From: Blepharisma stoltei
Taxonomy: Eukaryota; Ciliophora; Heterotrichea; Heterotrichida; Blepharismidae
DNA length: 64,000 nucleotides
Reading direction: 5' to 3'
Assembly (NCBI GenBank): GCA_914767885.1
Contig: CAJZBQ010000006.1
Coordinates: 310,001-374,000 of the forward strand
Position numbers and translations under genes: made by a program. Below, in pieces: positions 1 to 10,227 of the stretch (positions are counted from its first letter, which is position 1; the number at the start of each line of letters is the position of its first letter). The notes under the pieces were generated by a model that ran no database searches, was not told the DNA's origin, and saw nothing but the letters and a program-made list of their open reading frames with translations.

Positions 1-861
1 ATCAAAGAAATCGGCAAACATATGAACGTGCAGTGCATGGTTACCACAGGAGGGACCTCCCTGAGAGATGACATTTATAGGCTTTATAAAACAGTTCACA
101 TTCTTGTAGGAACACCTGGGAGGGTCTTAGATCTTGCTTCCAAACACGTCGCTGATTTGTCTAAAGCACAAATTTGTGTGATGGACGAGGCCGACAAGCT
201 GATTTCTCCAGATTTTCAGCCAATTATAGAGAGACTGCTTGTTTTCCTCCCAGCTGACCGCCAGATATTGCTATATTCCGCAACTTTTCCAGTGACAGTG
301 AAAGAATTTGTACTGAGGTATCTGCCAGAGCACCACGAAATCAACTTAATGGACGAACTTACATTAGTTGGCGTCACCCAATACTACGCCCACGTCCAAG
401 AAAAGAAAAAAGTCCATTGTTTAAACACCCTGTTTTCAAGACTTCAAATCAACCAAGCCATGATTTTCTGCAACTCCACACTTCGTGTGGAGCTACTAGC
501 CAAAAAAATTACAGAACTCGGGTACTCTTGCTTCTTTATCCATGCAAAAATGCAGCAGCAAGACCGAAATAGGGTTTTCCATGATTTTAGGAATGGAGGC
601 TGCCGATGTTTGGTGTCCTCTGATTTATGCACTAGGGGGATTGATATACAAACTGTTAACGTGGTCATTAATTTTGACTTCCCTAAGAACGCTGAAACCT
701 ATCTGCATAGGATCGGAAGATCAGGAAGATTTGGGCATCTTGGCCTGGCAATTAATTTCATCACTGAAGAAGATAAAGAAAATCTATTTGCGATAGAGCA
801 AGAGTTAGACACTGAAATCAAGCCAATCCCACCAATTATCGATAAGTCTTTATATACTTAA
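1..861 (+). CDS. DDX6: DDX6/Dhh1-type DEAD-box RNA helicase, C-terminal part (5' end outside window)
   Basis: The frame is open from base 1, so the N-terminus lies upstream; the first Met codon at 22 is internal. In order the translation shows TGGT, TPGR (motif Ib), DEAD (II), SAT (III), the long second-domain match FCNS...[19 protein letters not shown] (V) and HRIGRSGR (VI). The tail TEIKPIP..IDKSLY is characteristic of DDX6/Dhh1/Me31B rather than other DEAD-box families. Family knowledge: this ATP-dependent RNA helicase acts in cytoplasmic mRNA decapping and translational repression (P-bodies). It ends with TAA and is convergent with the next gene, with a 41 bp gap. No insertion is seen in this part. 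Confidence 0.96.
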   Translation: MKEIGKHMNVQCMVTTGGTSLRDDIYRLYKTVHILVGTPGRVLDLASKHVADLSKAQICVMDEADKLISPDFQPIIERLLVFLPADRQILLYSATFPVTVKEFVLRYLPEHHEINLMDELTLVGVTQYYAHVQEKKKVHCLNTLFSRLQINQAMIFCNSTLRVELLAKKITELGYSCFFIHAKMQQQDRNRVFHDFRNGGCRCLVSSDLCTRGIDIQTVNVVINFDFPKNAETYLHRIGRSGRFGHLGLAINFITEEDKENLFAIEQELDTEIKPIPPIIDKSLYT

Positions 862-902
862 ACTCTTCAGTTTCAATATGTCTTTATAAAAATTAGTTAA
901 AA

Positions 903-1337
903 TTAAAGAGACTCTAATTCTCGCTCAATTTTTTCTTTGCTTTGGAGTTTCATCATTTGTTGGGGATCGAGTTTTTCACCTCTTTTGTAGGCTTCTTCGA
1001 GGAGCTGGATTTCTTTGAGCTTCTTTTTCAGAGTTTTTTTGTTTTTTGTGATAGAGGCAGAAACTTGGAATTCGGCTAGGGTGTTGAAATCTGACTGAGA
1101 GATGGGAAGAGAGCTATTGGAGTCAGATTTTTTTGATGGCTTCTTTTTAGGCTTGGATTTAACTGTGACCCACTCGTCTTCGTCTTTTGGTGTGTGAGGT
1201 TTAATTGGAGATTGAGATTTTGAGGTCGGGAGGATTGGCTCAGATTTTTGAGGAAGAGGCTTTGGATCTGAAACTTTTGTGTCTGGAGTAGGAATTGAAG
1301 AATCAAGAGGATCTTGCTGATTTTTTGTCTTACTCAC
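903..1337 (-). CDS. Small charged protein with PYM/eIF2A-like C-terminal ribosome-binding motif
   Basis: 144 aa. The N-terminal two thirds are low-complexity, rich in Pro, Ser and Lys, with a Lys-rich patch at about residues 60-70. The last ~45 residues (LKKKLKEIQLLEEAYKRG, then Gln/Leu-rich helix ending RELESL) resemble the C-terminal helical motif shared by PYM (partner of Y14-Mago) and eIF2A, in which a KNLKKKL.xIexL..x..G core precedes a KL...ELE.L tail. In those families this segment contacts the 40S ribosome or translation factors. The PYM N-terminal Mago/Y14-binding segment is not visible, so this could be a truncated PYM, an eIF2A-tail protein or an unrelated coiled helix. The gene stands alone on the minus strand. 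Family membership is inferred from a short motif. Confidence 0.7.
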   Translation of the reverse strand: MSKTKNQQDPLDSSIPTPDTKVSDPKPLPQKSEPILPTSKSQSPIKPHTPKDEDEWVTVKSKPKKKPSKKSDSNSSLPISQSDFNTLAEFQVSASITKNKKTLKKKLKEIQLLEEAYKRGEKLDPQQMMKLQSKEKIERELESL

Positions 1338-1437
1338 TTCTATTTTTACATGTTAACTTTGGAAGAAAAAAAATTGTAATTCATTTCAGAATTATATTTA
1401 AAGGATATTGCACTAATTTTTGAGCAAAAAGTTTTTA

Positions 1438-2013
1438 TTAAGAAGAGTTAGAATTTATAGGTGATGGCTGCAGTTCTTTTGCTTTGGAATCTGACTCTGA
1501 ATCTTTATTTTCATGTGTAAACTCTTCAAAACCAGGCGGAAGTCCAAATTGAATCCCTTCTATGCATCCAATCATTTCTGAATCAGGCTCCAACCACTTA
1601 TTCGTAGGCAAATACACATCATTAGGGTCTTCTGCACTCTCCTTCTTATTTGTGTTATTTGTGCTATTCTTACTATTTTTTTTCTTCTTTTTAGCCTTGG
1701 TTGCAACCGGAGCAAATCCAGGTGGCAAATCACTTTGTGCTTTTCCTTTGTAATGAGACGGATTTGAATTAATTGTCGCCTGCATTTGTTTGAATACATC
1801 TTCTCTTTCTTGAATTTTATTTTTGCAGGTCTGAATGTGTGCTTCGAGCAGTTGTGTAGGAACATGATGCAATGCGTTGTAAGGACAGATTGCAAAACCG
1901 CTTGACTGATTTATTTTGTCTTTACACTCTATAAGGTGCCATTCAAGCCTGTTGCTTGGCATGACGTGGTTTTTGTTATATGGACAAACCAGGGATTCTT
2001 TTGAGCTCCTCAT
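1438..2013 (-). CDS. GTSF1/U11-48K-like protein with two CHHC zinc fingers
   Basis: 191 aa. Two tandem CHHC fingers with identical spacing C-x5-H-x9-H-x3-C are visible: C10-H16-H26-C30 and C43-H49-H59-C63, each beginning CPY. This tandem arrangement is typical of GTSF1 (gametocyte-specific factor) proteins; U11-48K usually has one. A Lys/Asn/Ser-rich linker follows, with two LPPGF repeats (about 96-100 and 158-162). Family knowledge: GTSF1 proteins bind RNA and act as partners of PIWI proteins in small-RNA silencing. In ciliates the PIWI pathway guides developmental DNA elimination, so a role in IES elimination is a reasonable inference, not shown here. The tail is long for the family and has no recognised domain. 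Confidence 0.8.
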   Translation of the reverse strand: MRSSKESLVCPYNKNHVMPSNRLEWHLIECKDKINQSSGFAICPYNALHHVPTQLLEAHIQTCKNKIQEREDVFKQMQATINSNPSHYKGKAQSDLPPGFAPVATKAKKKKKNSKNSTNNTNKKESAEDPNDVYLPTNKWLEPDSEMIGCIEGIQFGLPPGFEEFTHENKDSESDSKAKELQPSPINSNSS

Positions 2014-2788
2014 CTTTATAGAGTATTAGCATGCTCCATATATAAATATTTATTTTAAAAAATATATGCAATATAAGATAGTCGAAAAGCAGTACTTTGG
2101 AGATTTTGGTATACCATGCTAAGACAGTATTTAACTATTTAAGAATCTCTAATTTCTTTATTTAAGCTTTTTTTTATTTATTAAATCAGTGCAAAGCATA
2201 AATTTTGGTATTTTGGCTAACCAAAATTAGGCTAGTTTGTCAAATCTTGCAGGAATATTGAACTCTGTTTTAATTCAATGTTTATTATTAAATTTTTAAG
2301 AAATTTACAATGCTCTTTAAGTTTAGGATTAAGTTTATGATAGCTCTTCAAGTCCCAGTGGGTTTTTGGCCAAAAAATAGGATTTTTCCAATGGTTTTGT
2401 TCGCTCACGGGGTGATAGAGCTTTAAATTTTACTTATTGAAAGCATTTAAAAAATCTGCTAGCCAAGTTTTTGATATGAAATTCTTATTTCATATTCCGA
2501 CCAGAATTAGCGAATTAACCTGATTTTGACTAAACGAAACTGCAGGAGCCATGCGCTTCAATATCGTATAGAAATTATTAATGAATATAAAACTAGCGTA
2601 AAGAAATTAATGACATTTTTAGAAATAAGAACTATCTTTGCGGAGTAAGCCAAGACCTCCAGGGCATTGTTTTTCGACAGTCATTAAGAGTATATCAAAT
2701 TTATTCAAATTCATTTATTTCTTATGAAAATACATAAAAGCCACCTTATCGGGATTAAAATGGTTTTAAATTCTATTAATCATTTACA
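2014..2788. other. Intergenic, 775 bp, with one MITE end relic
   Basis: AT-rich, with no supported ORF. At about 2355-2424 there is a recognisable solo end of the family-A MITE (the ..GTTCGCTCACGGGG end preceded by its GGTTTTTGGCCAAAAAAT spacer). The opposite end is not found within 400 bp, so this is a decayed or truncated copy between the GTSF1-like and CEP164 genes. Confidence 0.6.
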
Positions 2789-5672
2789 TTAAGGGTATGC
2801 TATTCTACCCAGTTCATTTTTCATATTATTCAGCCAATTTCCATGCTTTGTAAGGACATCACGTGTATATTCTCGATTTTTCGCATATGCATTGACTTCA
2901 CGCTGATAAACACGGATATTATTGGCTTTCCAAGCTGGTCTCACATATTGAGCCCACATTGGAGGATGAGGCTCATTATTTTCAGGAGGAGAATCAAAAC
3001 TATCGCCTCCTCGGTTTCTTCATTCATCAAGTATGCGATCTTCTTCTAATGACTCCATTTCTACTCTTGAATAAGACACATCTTCGTCTCTTGTACCTTT
3101 CAATAGCTTTTCAGCTGCTTTTAAGTCTTTTACCCTTCTATTGTGAACTTCTATTTGTTTTTCAATTAATTTTTTAACTTTTGCGAGCTCTTGGCGTCGT
3201 TTTTCACTGGGGTGCTCTTTATAATATTGGAGGTCTTTTCTTCATTTTTCTCTATCCATCTGGAGCTCTTTTTGGAAACTTTTTAGTTCTCTTCGTTCTT
3301 GTTTGAGGGCTTCTTTCCATTTGCTGACAACTTCTTGGCTTTCTTTTCGTCTCAAATTTTCTTCTTCCTCAATCCTTTGTTTTTTATCAAGTATTTTTCT
3401 TAACTCAAAAACTTCTTTTTCCAAATTTTCAATTCTCTTAGGGTGGACTTCTGCAAATTTTTCAATTTCCCTTTCTTTTTCTCTGATTTGCCTTTGATAT
3501 TCCTCAATTAATGAAGTATCTGTATTGATTCTTGTTTCAATTTTAACTTTTTCAGGTGTTTTTGCTTTGAGCTCGCTTTTAATTTTATTCAAGTCTTCTT
3601 GTAGATATCTTAAGGTTTCTTCTTTAGACTCCAGCATTCTTTGTGCAGATGCATACTCATTTTGCAAACTTGAAAGCCTTTCTTCTAGTTTTTCTTTAAA
3701 AAACAAATCAGGCTTCCTTACTGATTCAAGCTTTCTTTCTTCAGAAATTAAAATTCCTTCTAGCCTCTCTCTTAAATCATTTAGCTGCTCTTTTAAGTAT
3801 AATTCTTGGTTAATTCGGTGGTTTGATAATTTGTCTTGAAGGATTTGCTTTTGCTTTTCCTCTTCTTGTAGAAGCTCGCTTTCGAATTCTTTTTCCCTCA
3901 AAATTCTTTCGCTTTGTTTTCTTTCTTTGAACGTTGATTCTATTCTTTCTTTTTCACTAACTCCACCCCCCCCCATCCTTGATCGAACGATTGACTGTAA
4001 AAATTCCTAAAAATTGGGGAAATAAACCCCCATCCTTGATCGAACGATTTTCATATCATGCAAATTTTTATATATATAAAAATATATTAGTTATCAAAAG
4101 CTTGGGAAGATGTGCCTAATGAAGTTGTTTTCAGAGATTTTGAGACGACAAAAAGCTTTGGAATCAACCATACGAAGTGATTTAGTCATCAAACTGGGCT
4201 TAAAAACTTAATAATCTAATAAAATAGACATTCTTTAAAATTTTTAAAAAAAAAATTAATTTAATAAGGAACAAATTAAAATTTATAAGTTTAAAGGGGT
4301 AACTAATAAATCAAAATATTAAAAACTGGTATTTTTATGAAATTAATTCAATTTTTTGCTGTAAAAATAATTATTAAATTATTAAATATTCTTAACCCTC
4401 TTATTTAAAAGTAAATAAAAACAAAAAATCATATATTTTTATTTTATATATAAAATTTTTTTTTCCCAAAAAATTTATTTTTAACCCCCATCCTTGATCG
4501 AACGATGGCGAGCTGTTCGATCAAGGATGGGGGGGAGTAAATAATTTTTCTTGTAGCTCGTTTTTATATTTTGCTACTTCCAATGCTGTACTGGTTTTTA
4601 GTTCGTTTTCTATTACGTTTAGCCTGAATTTTTCATCCTCAGAAAGTTCTTTTTCTTGCTGCTCTTTGGCTAGAAACATTTGCCACTCGAATTCTTTTTC
4701 AATTTTTTTCACTTCATTTTGATAGTCATTTTCAGCATCATTTTTTAGCCTATCTATTTTTTTCTCGAATCTCTGCTTGCACTCTTCTTGCTCTTTTACT
4801 TCTCATTTAACTCTTTCCTTGTAAGTATCAATTTCTTCTTGCAGCTGCTTTATTTCTTCTTCTTTCAGCATCGAAATTCTTTTTAGCTCAACTTCAAGGT
4901 CTTTCTTATAAACTTCAGCTTGTTTTCTCTTCTTTTCTTCAAGGTCATTTGCAAACTCCTTTCTTAATTCATCTAATTTGGCAGTCACTTCTTTATTTAA
5001 AGCATTTTCTCTTTCTTGCTCAGCTTTTTTTACTAATTTGTTGATTGAGTCTTGCTGTTTTTCTAATTTTTCCTGATGCTCAGCTTGCAATTTATTTTCT
5101 TTGTCTTTATGGATTTTTAAAATTTCTTGTTTTTCCCTTTCTATTTCTTTATCAATTTGAGCTTTCAGTTGTTTTCTTTGGTTTTCAAAATCAAGTCTAA
5201 TTCTTTCAATCTCTTCATTATAAGCTTGTTCCATCTGGTTTTTTCTATTAACAAATTCTGAGCTTGCATTTATTTCGTTTATCAGTTTTGGCTGTTTTTT
5301 AGGCAAATTTTGAGGTTTTTCAACAAATTCTTTTGGAGTTGGGCTTTTTGACGATTTCCTCGTTGGAGTTTCTTTACGCTTTGCTTTGGCTGCCTTGGCT
5401 TCTCTTGCCATCTTCTTATAGTACTCATCACATGGGTGAGTCCATACGCTTTCTCCTGTAGAAAAATTAAAATAGTAAATCTCTCCATTCTTGTTTTTGC
5501 ATGGTTTTCATTCTGAAGGCAATGGAGCCATCAGCCCTTCTCTTGCTATGTATAGCAAATCTTTATCTTCTGGCAGTTCTAAACCAAGCCATAAAGCATA
5601 TTCTTCAACGTCTGTTTTTGAAGGCTCATAGTTTGGGTCGATTTCTTCAACTAGAACAGTGCTGTCATCCAT
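2789..5672 (-). CDS. CEP164: CEP164-like centriole/basal-body protein, interrupted by one IES
   Basis: Start ATG at 5670-5672 and stop TAA at 2789-2791. With the IES (3958-4537) removed the CDS is 2304 bp, 767 aa, in one frame. Residues about 50-85 form a WW domain (LPSEW..., YYFNF, W77, HPCDEYY) very close to the N-terminal WW of CEP164. Its first tryptophan is encoded by TGA at 5508-5510, direct evidence that UGA is Trp. The rest is long Glu/Lys-rich coiled coil with further in-frame TGA codons (near 4803 and 3242). The C-terminus becomes Pro/Trp-containing and non-coiled. Family knowledge: CEP164 is a distal-appendage (transition-fibre) protein docking basal bodies to the membrane, a natural part of a ciliate proteome. 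The protein is shorter than vertebrate CEP164, about 1460 aa. Confidence 0.9.
3958..4537. mobile_element. IES / MITE, family C, inside CEP164 (580 bp, TAA flanks)
   Basis: Flanked by TAA on both sides (3958-3960 and 4538-4540) with ends CTCCAC9.. and ..GGGGGGAG. The subterminal motif ATCCTTGATCGAACGAT occurs twice in direct orientation at the left end and as an inverted pair (hairpin) at the right end, about 4487-4536. The interior is AT-rich and non-coding. Excision leaving one TA joins the coiled-coil codons ..QEKLF and SEKER.. in frame. Terminal design matches families A and B although the motif sequence is unrelated. Confidence 0.9.
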
Positions 5673-5989
5673 TTTTGAATCTTTATAAGAATCAAATGAA
5701 AAATTTTCTTTATAAAGCGATTGAATTTAATGCTGAAATAGAAAAGAATGATTAAAATAAATTTTATGAAAAATGAATATAGCCTGAGCCTTCTTTTGGC
5801 TCAGATCATATTTGGCATCAGCAAGATGTGGCTCCCTCTGTTTAATATAATTAATCAGCAGGAAGATAGCGTTATTATCTGATTTATTTTGAGCCAAAAA
5901 ATTATAAAAAATTGAAGTATTTAAACTATTGTCCTATTAAACACGATTATTTTCTCCAAAACTTATCCATTTCTAATAATTAGTATAGA
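5673..5989. other. Intergenic, 317 bp
   Basis: AT-rich spacer between the CEP164 start and the 3' end of the next minus-strand gene. A short segment at about 5770-5830 has mixed composition, but I see no ORF, RNA gene or element end in it. Confidence 0.5.
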
Positions 5990-6529
5990 TTAATCAAGAC
6001 GATGCCCTCTCCCTTCAAAATAATGAGGAGCTGAAGGTGGAGGTGGCTGGTAATTCCCTTGGTTTCTTTGATTCCAACTGCTATTCATTTCAAAGTTTCC
6101 TCTGTTTTCTGTTATATAAATAGCTGCTTATATTTTACCTTTAACTTCTTTGTACGTCAAATAACAATAATACATACTAATAAGGTAAAAAGGGACTTTT
6201 GTCAATAAAAATACTTCAAATAAGTGAGATCCTCCAAAACCTTGAGGTGAGCCGATCGAGTCCAATGTAAATAAAACAAGTGTAAGAAAATCTGTCAGAG
6301 TGATAAGGATATAAATCACACAGTTGCACCAATTTCGGTACTTAATAATGAAATAAAGATTTAATGCTCCAATAAACATCATTATGCTGTTTCAGGGATT
6401 CCTGACAAGCTCCAAAACTGCGTAAATTATCTGAGCTGCAAAAATGTATTTCAGGATTTTGAAGAGCTTGGAGAGCTGCTGAGAATTGTTTTGCCCGATA
6501 CTTCCATTGAAGTCAAAGCAGCATAACAT
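5990..6529 (-). CDS. Small multi-pass membrane protein with Pro-rich tail (15-nt intron)
   Basis: Start ATG at 6527-6529. A 15-nt GT...AG intron at 6124-6138 joins the hydrophobic part to a C-terminal exon ending TAA at 5990-5992; the total is 525 bp, 174 aa. Without the intron the frame stops at 6128, but the second exon then reads as a clean Asn/Gln/Pro-rich tail (YQPPPPSAPHYF), which argues for splicing. Three to four hydrophobic segments are visible (about residues 25-45, 50-65, 70-90 and 108-125). In-frame TGA codes Trp once. No family is recognised; the topology suggests an endomembrane or vesicle protein, which is inference only. Confidence 0.7.
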
Positions 6530-6822
6530 TTTTTATTATTAATTATTTATGCTGCAGATTTAGATGTATTATTTTTATTTTCAATGGAAAAGGATGATTA
6601 ATGGCAATGGCTTATTTATGTTATGAAGATTTTCATAATTTTATTTCGCTTTTATATCAAAATCTATATATATTTATTATGGCTTTCTAATAATTTTAAA
6701 GCATTTTGATGCTGATATAATTTGGTTCTTTAATTATGTTAATGCAAACTAGATTTCTAAATAGAAAAAAATGAAATAATCTTCAATATGTATTTTAATT
6801 GGTATGCAAATAAACATAAAAT

Positions 6823-9102
6823 ATGAGAAATGTAAAGGGTTTTGACTTATTTAGAAAATCACTTGGCATCTCTGAGCAGACTTCATTAGGAGGAATAATC
6901 ACGCTTATTGCATTCACTGCTATGGGCTTTTTATTTTCATCAGAGCTCTTTTACTATCTAGAGAATACCATCAATAAAGAAACCATGATCGATCAAGATA
7001 GAGGTGCTAAATTGCTTCCAATAAATATAAACATTACTTTATACAGGGCTCCCTGCCTTACAGTAAGCTTAGATCAGCTAGATAGCTTAGGGAATCATGT
7101 TGTTGACGTTGGTGGTGCCTTAACAAAGACTCGTCTTGATAAAAACGGCAATCGAATATATGAGAAATTGCCTGAACTTAGTCAGAGCGCTGCAATAAAA
7201 ATGACTGATGATGAAGAAGGTTGTGAGCTCTCAGGCAATTTCTCAGTGACCAAAACTCCTGGAAATTTTCATATAAGTTTTCATGCAGCACATGAAATTA
7301 TGATAAGGCTTCCATATCTGAATTTGAAGAAGCAGATAATAATAATAAAATGGCTATATAAGGAAACTTTTCCTCCTCCGCAAATTTTATTATTATGGGG
7401 TTCGGTTTGCCTGGTGTTGGTGAACATTTATCAACAATGCCAGATATGGCTTTCGTATAAGGTAAGTCACTTGGCCCAGGATTTTTAGGACGCATAGGAG
7501 TTTTACTGCTTGAAATATTTGAGGAGGGCGACCCTTAGGCGGAGCATGCGCAGGAGTCAAGTCTGGAGTGAGGCCAATGCAATCAGTGGAGGCTTTCTAG
7601 CCCTTTTGGCGGGACTTCTGATATGCTTGCTGCACAAGATGATTCTCGATGCCATAACTGGGATTTAAAAGAGAGGTTTTGATATTGCACCCTGCAAAAG
7701 AGAGTGCCACTTAAAAAATCTGACTCCCCCCCCTTTAAATTGGAACTAAAAATTTGTTCCAATTTAAAAGGGGGGTTGAGAAAATTTTTTTTTAAAAAAA
7801 AATCATTATAAAATTTTTTATAAAAAACAAATTTTTATATATAAAATTTTAAAAAAAAAAAATTCAAAAATTTATCGAATTAGATTAATAAATTTGTTTA
7901 ATAAAATGCTATTTACTCTTTATCCTTTAAAACAAACCAAGATATAACTAAAATTTTATTATTAATTAATACGCCACTATTAATTGGTATCAAAACTATT
8001 TAAACAAAAATTATTATTTTTATTGATAAAAAAAAATTTAAAAAAAAAACAATTTTAGAAAATTTATTAATCAAAGTGCTAATTTTGTTTAAATAAAATG
8101 TTATTTATACTCTATTCTTTAAAATAAAGCAAGAGATAAGTAAATTTTGAATTTTTGTAAAGAATTCGTATTGAATTTATATCAAAGCTATTTAAATAAA
8201 AAATATCATTTTTATCAAAAAAAAAATAAAATTTTTTTTTAAAATTTTTTAAAAATTTACAATTAAGGATAATAAATTTATTTAAATAAGATGTTCTTTA
8301 TACTCTATTCTTTAAATAAGAGCAGGATATAACTAAATTTTTAATTTTAGTTAAGAAGAAATATTTAAATTATATCAAAACTTTTTACATAAAAATTATG
8401 ATTTATATATATAAAATTTTTTATTATAAAATTAAATTTTGTTCCAATTTAAAGGGGGGTTAAATTACCAAAAAAGTGGAAATTTTACCTATATTTTGTT
8501 CCAATTTAAAGGGGGGGGGAGTGAGTAATAATGCTAAATGTTAATGAATTAAGGAAGCACAAATTAAGCCATCGCATTAATCATTTAAGTTTTGGAAAAG
8601 AACAAAAAAATCATTATATTTATTCAATTTTTGGCAATGGAGAACAGACAAACTTTGCTCCATATGATGGACTTGTAAAGAAGGATGTAGAAGGAAGCGT
8701 GATAAAGTATGAGTATAACATGAAAGTAATCCCAGTTCAGTATTATGATGAAGCGTCAGGGGAAGAGCTAAATAGTTACCAATATTCTATGGTTGGATCT
8801 TCTGAGCCACTTAATAATGGATTCGGAATTATTTATTTTATGCTCTTCATAGGCAAATTTACTTACAAATTTCATGAATTATTAATTTTTAATAAAAATT
8901 GCTGTTTCATTTATGATTTTTCTTGTATGCCTACCCATTTAAGTATAGATATGATGTGGATAGTGTAACTATGAGATACACAAGAGTCACGAAATCATTA
9001 ACCAGCCTTCTTGTCTCAATGAGCGCCATCCTAGGAGGAATTTTTGCAGTCTTAGGGATCATTCATTCAGCAATGCAAGAAGCATTAAGGAAAACTAACT
9101 AA
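6823..9102 (+). CDS. ERV46: Erv46/ERGIC-3-like COPII vesicle protein, split by a retroelement-like insert and a short IES
   Basis: After removal of 7344-8532 (insert plus one target-site copy) and 8839-8945 (IES), the CDS is 984 bp, 327 aa, in one frame. The N-terminus has the ERGIC pattern: FDLF.K, a first membrane segment, SELFYYL, then DQDRGAKL.ININI and APC..(V/L)S(L/I)D. GNFHISFHA and INHLSFG match the lumenal core. The C-terminal segment (SLLVSMSAILGGIFAVLGII) is the second membrane helix. Family knowledge: Erv46 with Erv41 cycles between ER and Golgi as a cargo receptor. It is shorter than animal and yeast members (about 380-415 aa), mainly in the Cys-rich lumenal loop. No ER-retrieval KKxx is evident; the end is ..LRKTN. 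Confidence 0.88.
7344..8525 (-). mobile_element. Retroelement-like insert no. 5 in ERV46 with a nested MITE
   Basis: Flanked by the direct repeat TAATAAT (7337-7343 and 8526-8532). Removing the insert plus one repeat restores the ERV46 frame (..KKQIIMLNVNELRK). Read on the minus strand, the 3' end is ..TATAGCCATTTTATTATTATT, the same CCATTTTA-type end seen in four other inserts here. The ~375 bp of its own sequence is GC-richer than the host gene, and most of the length is the nested family-B MITE at 7721-8521. A partly open minus-strand frame (7298-7495) reaches this end. It is consistent with a 5'-truncated non-LTR retrotransposon copy; no conserved domain is readable. Confidence 0.65.
7721..8521. 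mobile_element. MITE, family B (801 bp, TGA flanks), nested in the insert within ERV46
   Basis: TGA at 7721-7723 and 8522-8524. The left end CTCCCCCCCCCTTTAAAT is followed by a hairpin built from TTTAAATTGGAACAAAA and its complement. The right end carries two direct copies of TTGTTCCAATTTAAAGG before GGGGGGGGAG. The interior is very AT-rich, with no ORF. Near-identical relatives are at 46522-47293, and more diverged ones at 37202-37681 and 51516-52165. Confidence 0.88.
8839..8945. other. Short IES in ERV46 (107 bp, TA-bounded)
   Basis: Left TA at 8839-8840, right TA at 8946-8947. The unexcised frame runs into a stop at about 8966 and loses the conserved C-terminal membrane helix; excision leaving one TA joins ..GIIYF to RYDVDSVTM.. 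in frame. Non-repetitive, with weak terminal similarity and no MITE ends. This fits the short, unique class of IESs. Confidence 0.85.
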
Positions 9103-9151
9103 ATTTAATATTAGTTATTTAGCAAAAATTTCGTTGATAAAAGTATATAAA

Positions 9152-10053
9152 TTAAGAAAATATGTCTTCAAACACAGATTTTTCTTCATTTCTTATATGA
9201 GTTTGCATATCAATATTAAGCCAATCATTAGGGTGAGAGTGATTCATAGAATCAAAAGTCTGAGGCGATGAAAAGATGTCCATTTGAGGATTTAGATTTA
9301 CGCCCATTAAAGAAGGATTTATAGAACTATCTTGTTGACTGGTGGAGAATACATTTTCTAAAGGATGAGGGGTTTCTATCAATTGCTGATGAGGAGAGCT
9401 TTGAATTTGGCTTGAAAACCCAAAGTCTGTTAGTAAATCTTGACTTTGACTGTACTTATGTGTTATTGGAGGAGGGGATTGAGAATTTGGACCTCTGCTT
9501 CCCTATTAAATTATAAATTCTTATAGAAAAGCCTGCTGTTATTCTACAAAGACTATCACCACCCAAAATGCTTCCCCTCTTGCTCGCTAATTCGCGTTTC
9601 ACAGCATCTCGATGGTTGCTACTGCCAGATGAGGGTCTGCACTCGCTATCCGGCAGTTGGGTAAGTCGCGTCGCCATGCTGTATGCCAACAGAGTTGCCC
9701 ACCTGGAAAATTCAAAAGGGTTGAATTTTCTGGTCGAATCTCGGCCAAAATGGAAATCCAAGCACAGGGGTAACTCCTCGGAATAGTCTCAATTGACCAG
9801 GACGCCCTTTCCAACTCTCGGACCCATTTCCAATTGAGGCACTTACTTGGCATTGGAGTAAAGCATGCGGTCGATCAACCCGACATTACCCCAAAAAAAA
9901 ACGGCTGGACAGACATTCCCGAACGCCTTCCCTTCTGCCTCAAGGCCCCTGCACTCCCTGTGAGACGAAAGCTACAGAAGTTAAGAGGGTTGATTGGGTT
10001 CGCCATGCCATTTTAATGTATGGCCCTCTGCTTCCATTTTGTGGCAATTTCAT
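9152..10053 (-). CDS. Small Ser/Pro/Gln-rich protein split by a retroelement-like insert
   Basis: Stop at 9152-9154. The frame upstream hits TAG where the insert at 9503-10024 begins. Removing the insert with one copy of its 11-bp repeat leaves 369 bp, 122 aa, starting at ATG 10051-10053 (MKLPQNGSRG..) and continuing NSQSPPPITHKYSQSQ to ..NEEKSVFEDIFS. The frame remains open a further ~130 bp upstream without an ATG, so the true start or a first exon may lie further 5'. The protein is low-complexity (Ser, Pro, Gln, Asn, His) with an acidic end; no domain is recognised. It is tail-to-tail with ERV46 (49 bp apart). Confidence 0.5.
9503..10024 (+). mobile_element. Retroelement-like insert no. 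1 (522 bp, 11-bp target-site duplication)
   Basis: Flanked by CCTCTGCTTCC at 9492-9502 and 10025-10035. It is clearly GC-richer than its surroundings. The plus-strand end is ..GGGTTCGCCATGCCATTTTAATG, sharing the CCATTTTAAT terminus of the other inserts and GATTG..TCGCCA with insert no. 4. A plus-strand ORF (9834-10016) closes just before this end. The long variable-length duplication and shared 3' end fit target-primed reverse transcription by a LINE-type element. Its host protein frame is restored by precise loss. Confidence 0.65.
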
Positions 10054-10227
10054 AGCGAGGCTTTTGTTTGCGAATACAGGAGTGTGGCTAGGAAGTTTAT
10101 CTGATATTTCAAAATTTGATGTTTTTGCTTTATTTTCAAACAAAGCTGTAAGTTTATTATCCCCTGTGCTTCTTTTCTCGGTATACCATTATCATTTATT
10201 TCCCCCATAATATTTCGTTTTGCATCT

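Noticed and set aside
4803..5411. Apparent stops (TGA) splitting CEP164, ERV46, kelch and surface genes into several short ORFs
   Set aside because: These are sense (Trp) codons in this genetic code; frames continue and match family sequence across them.
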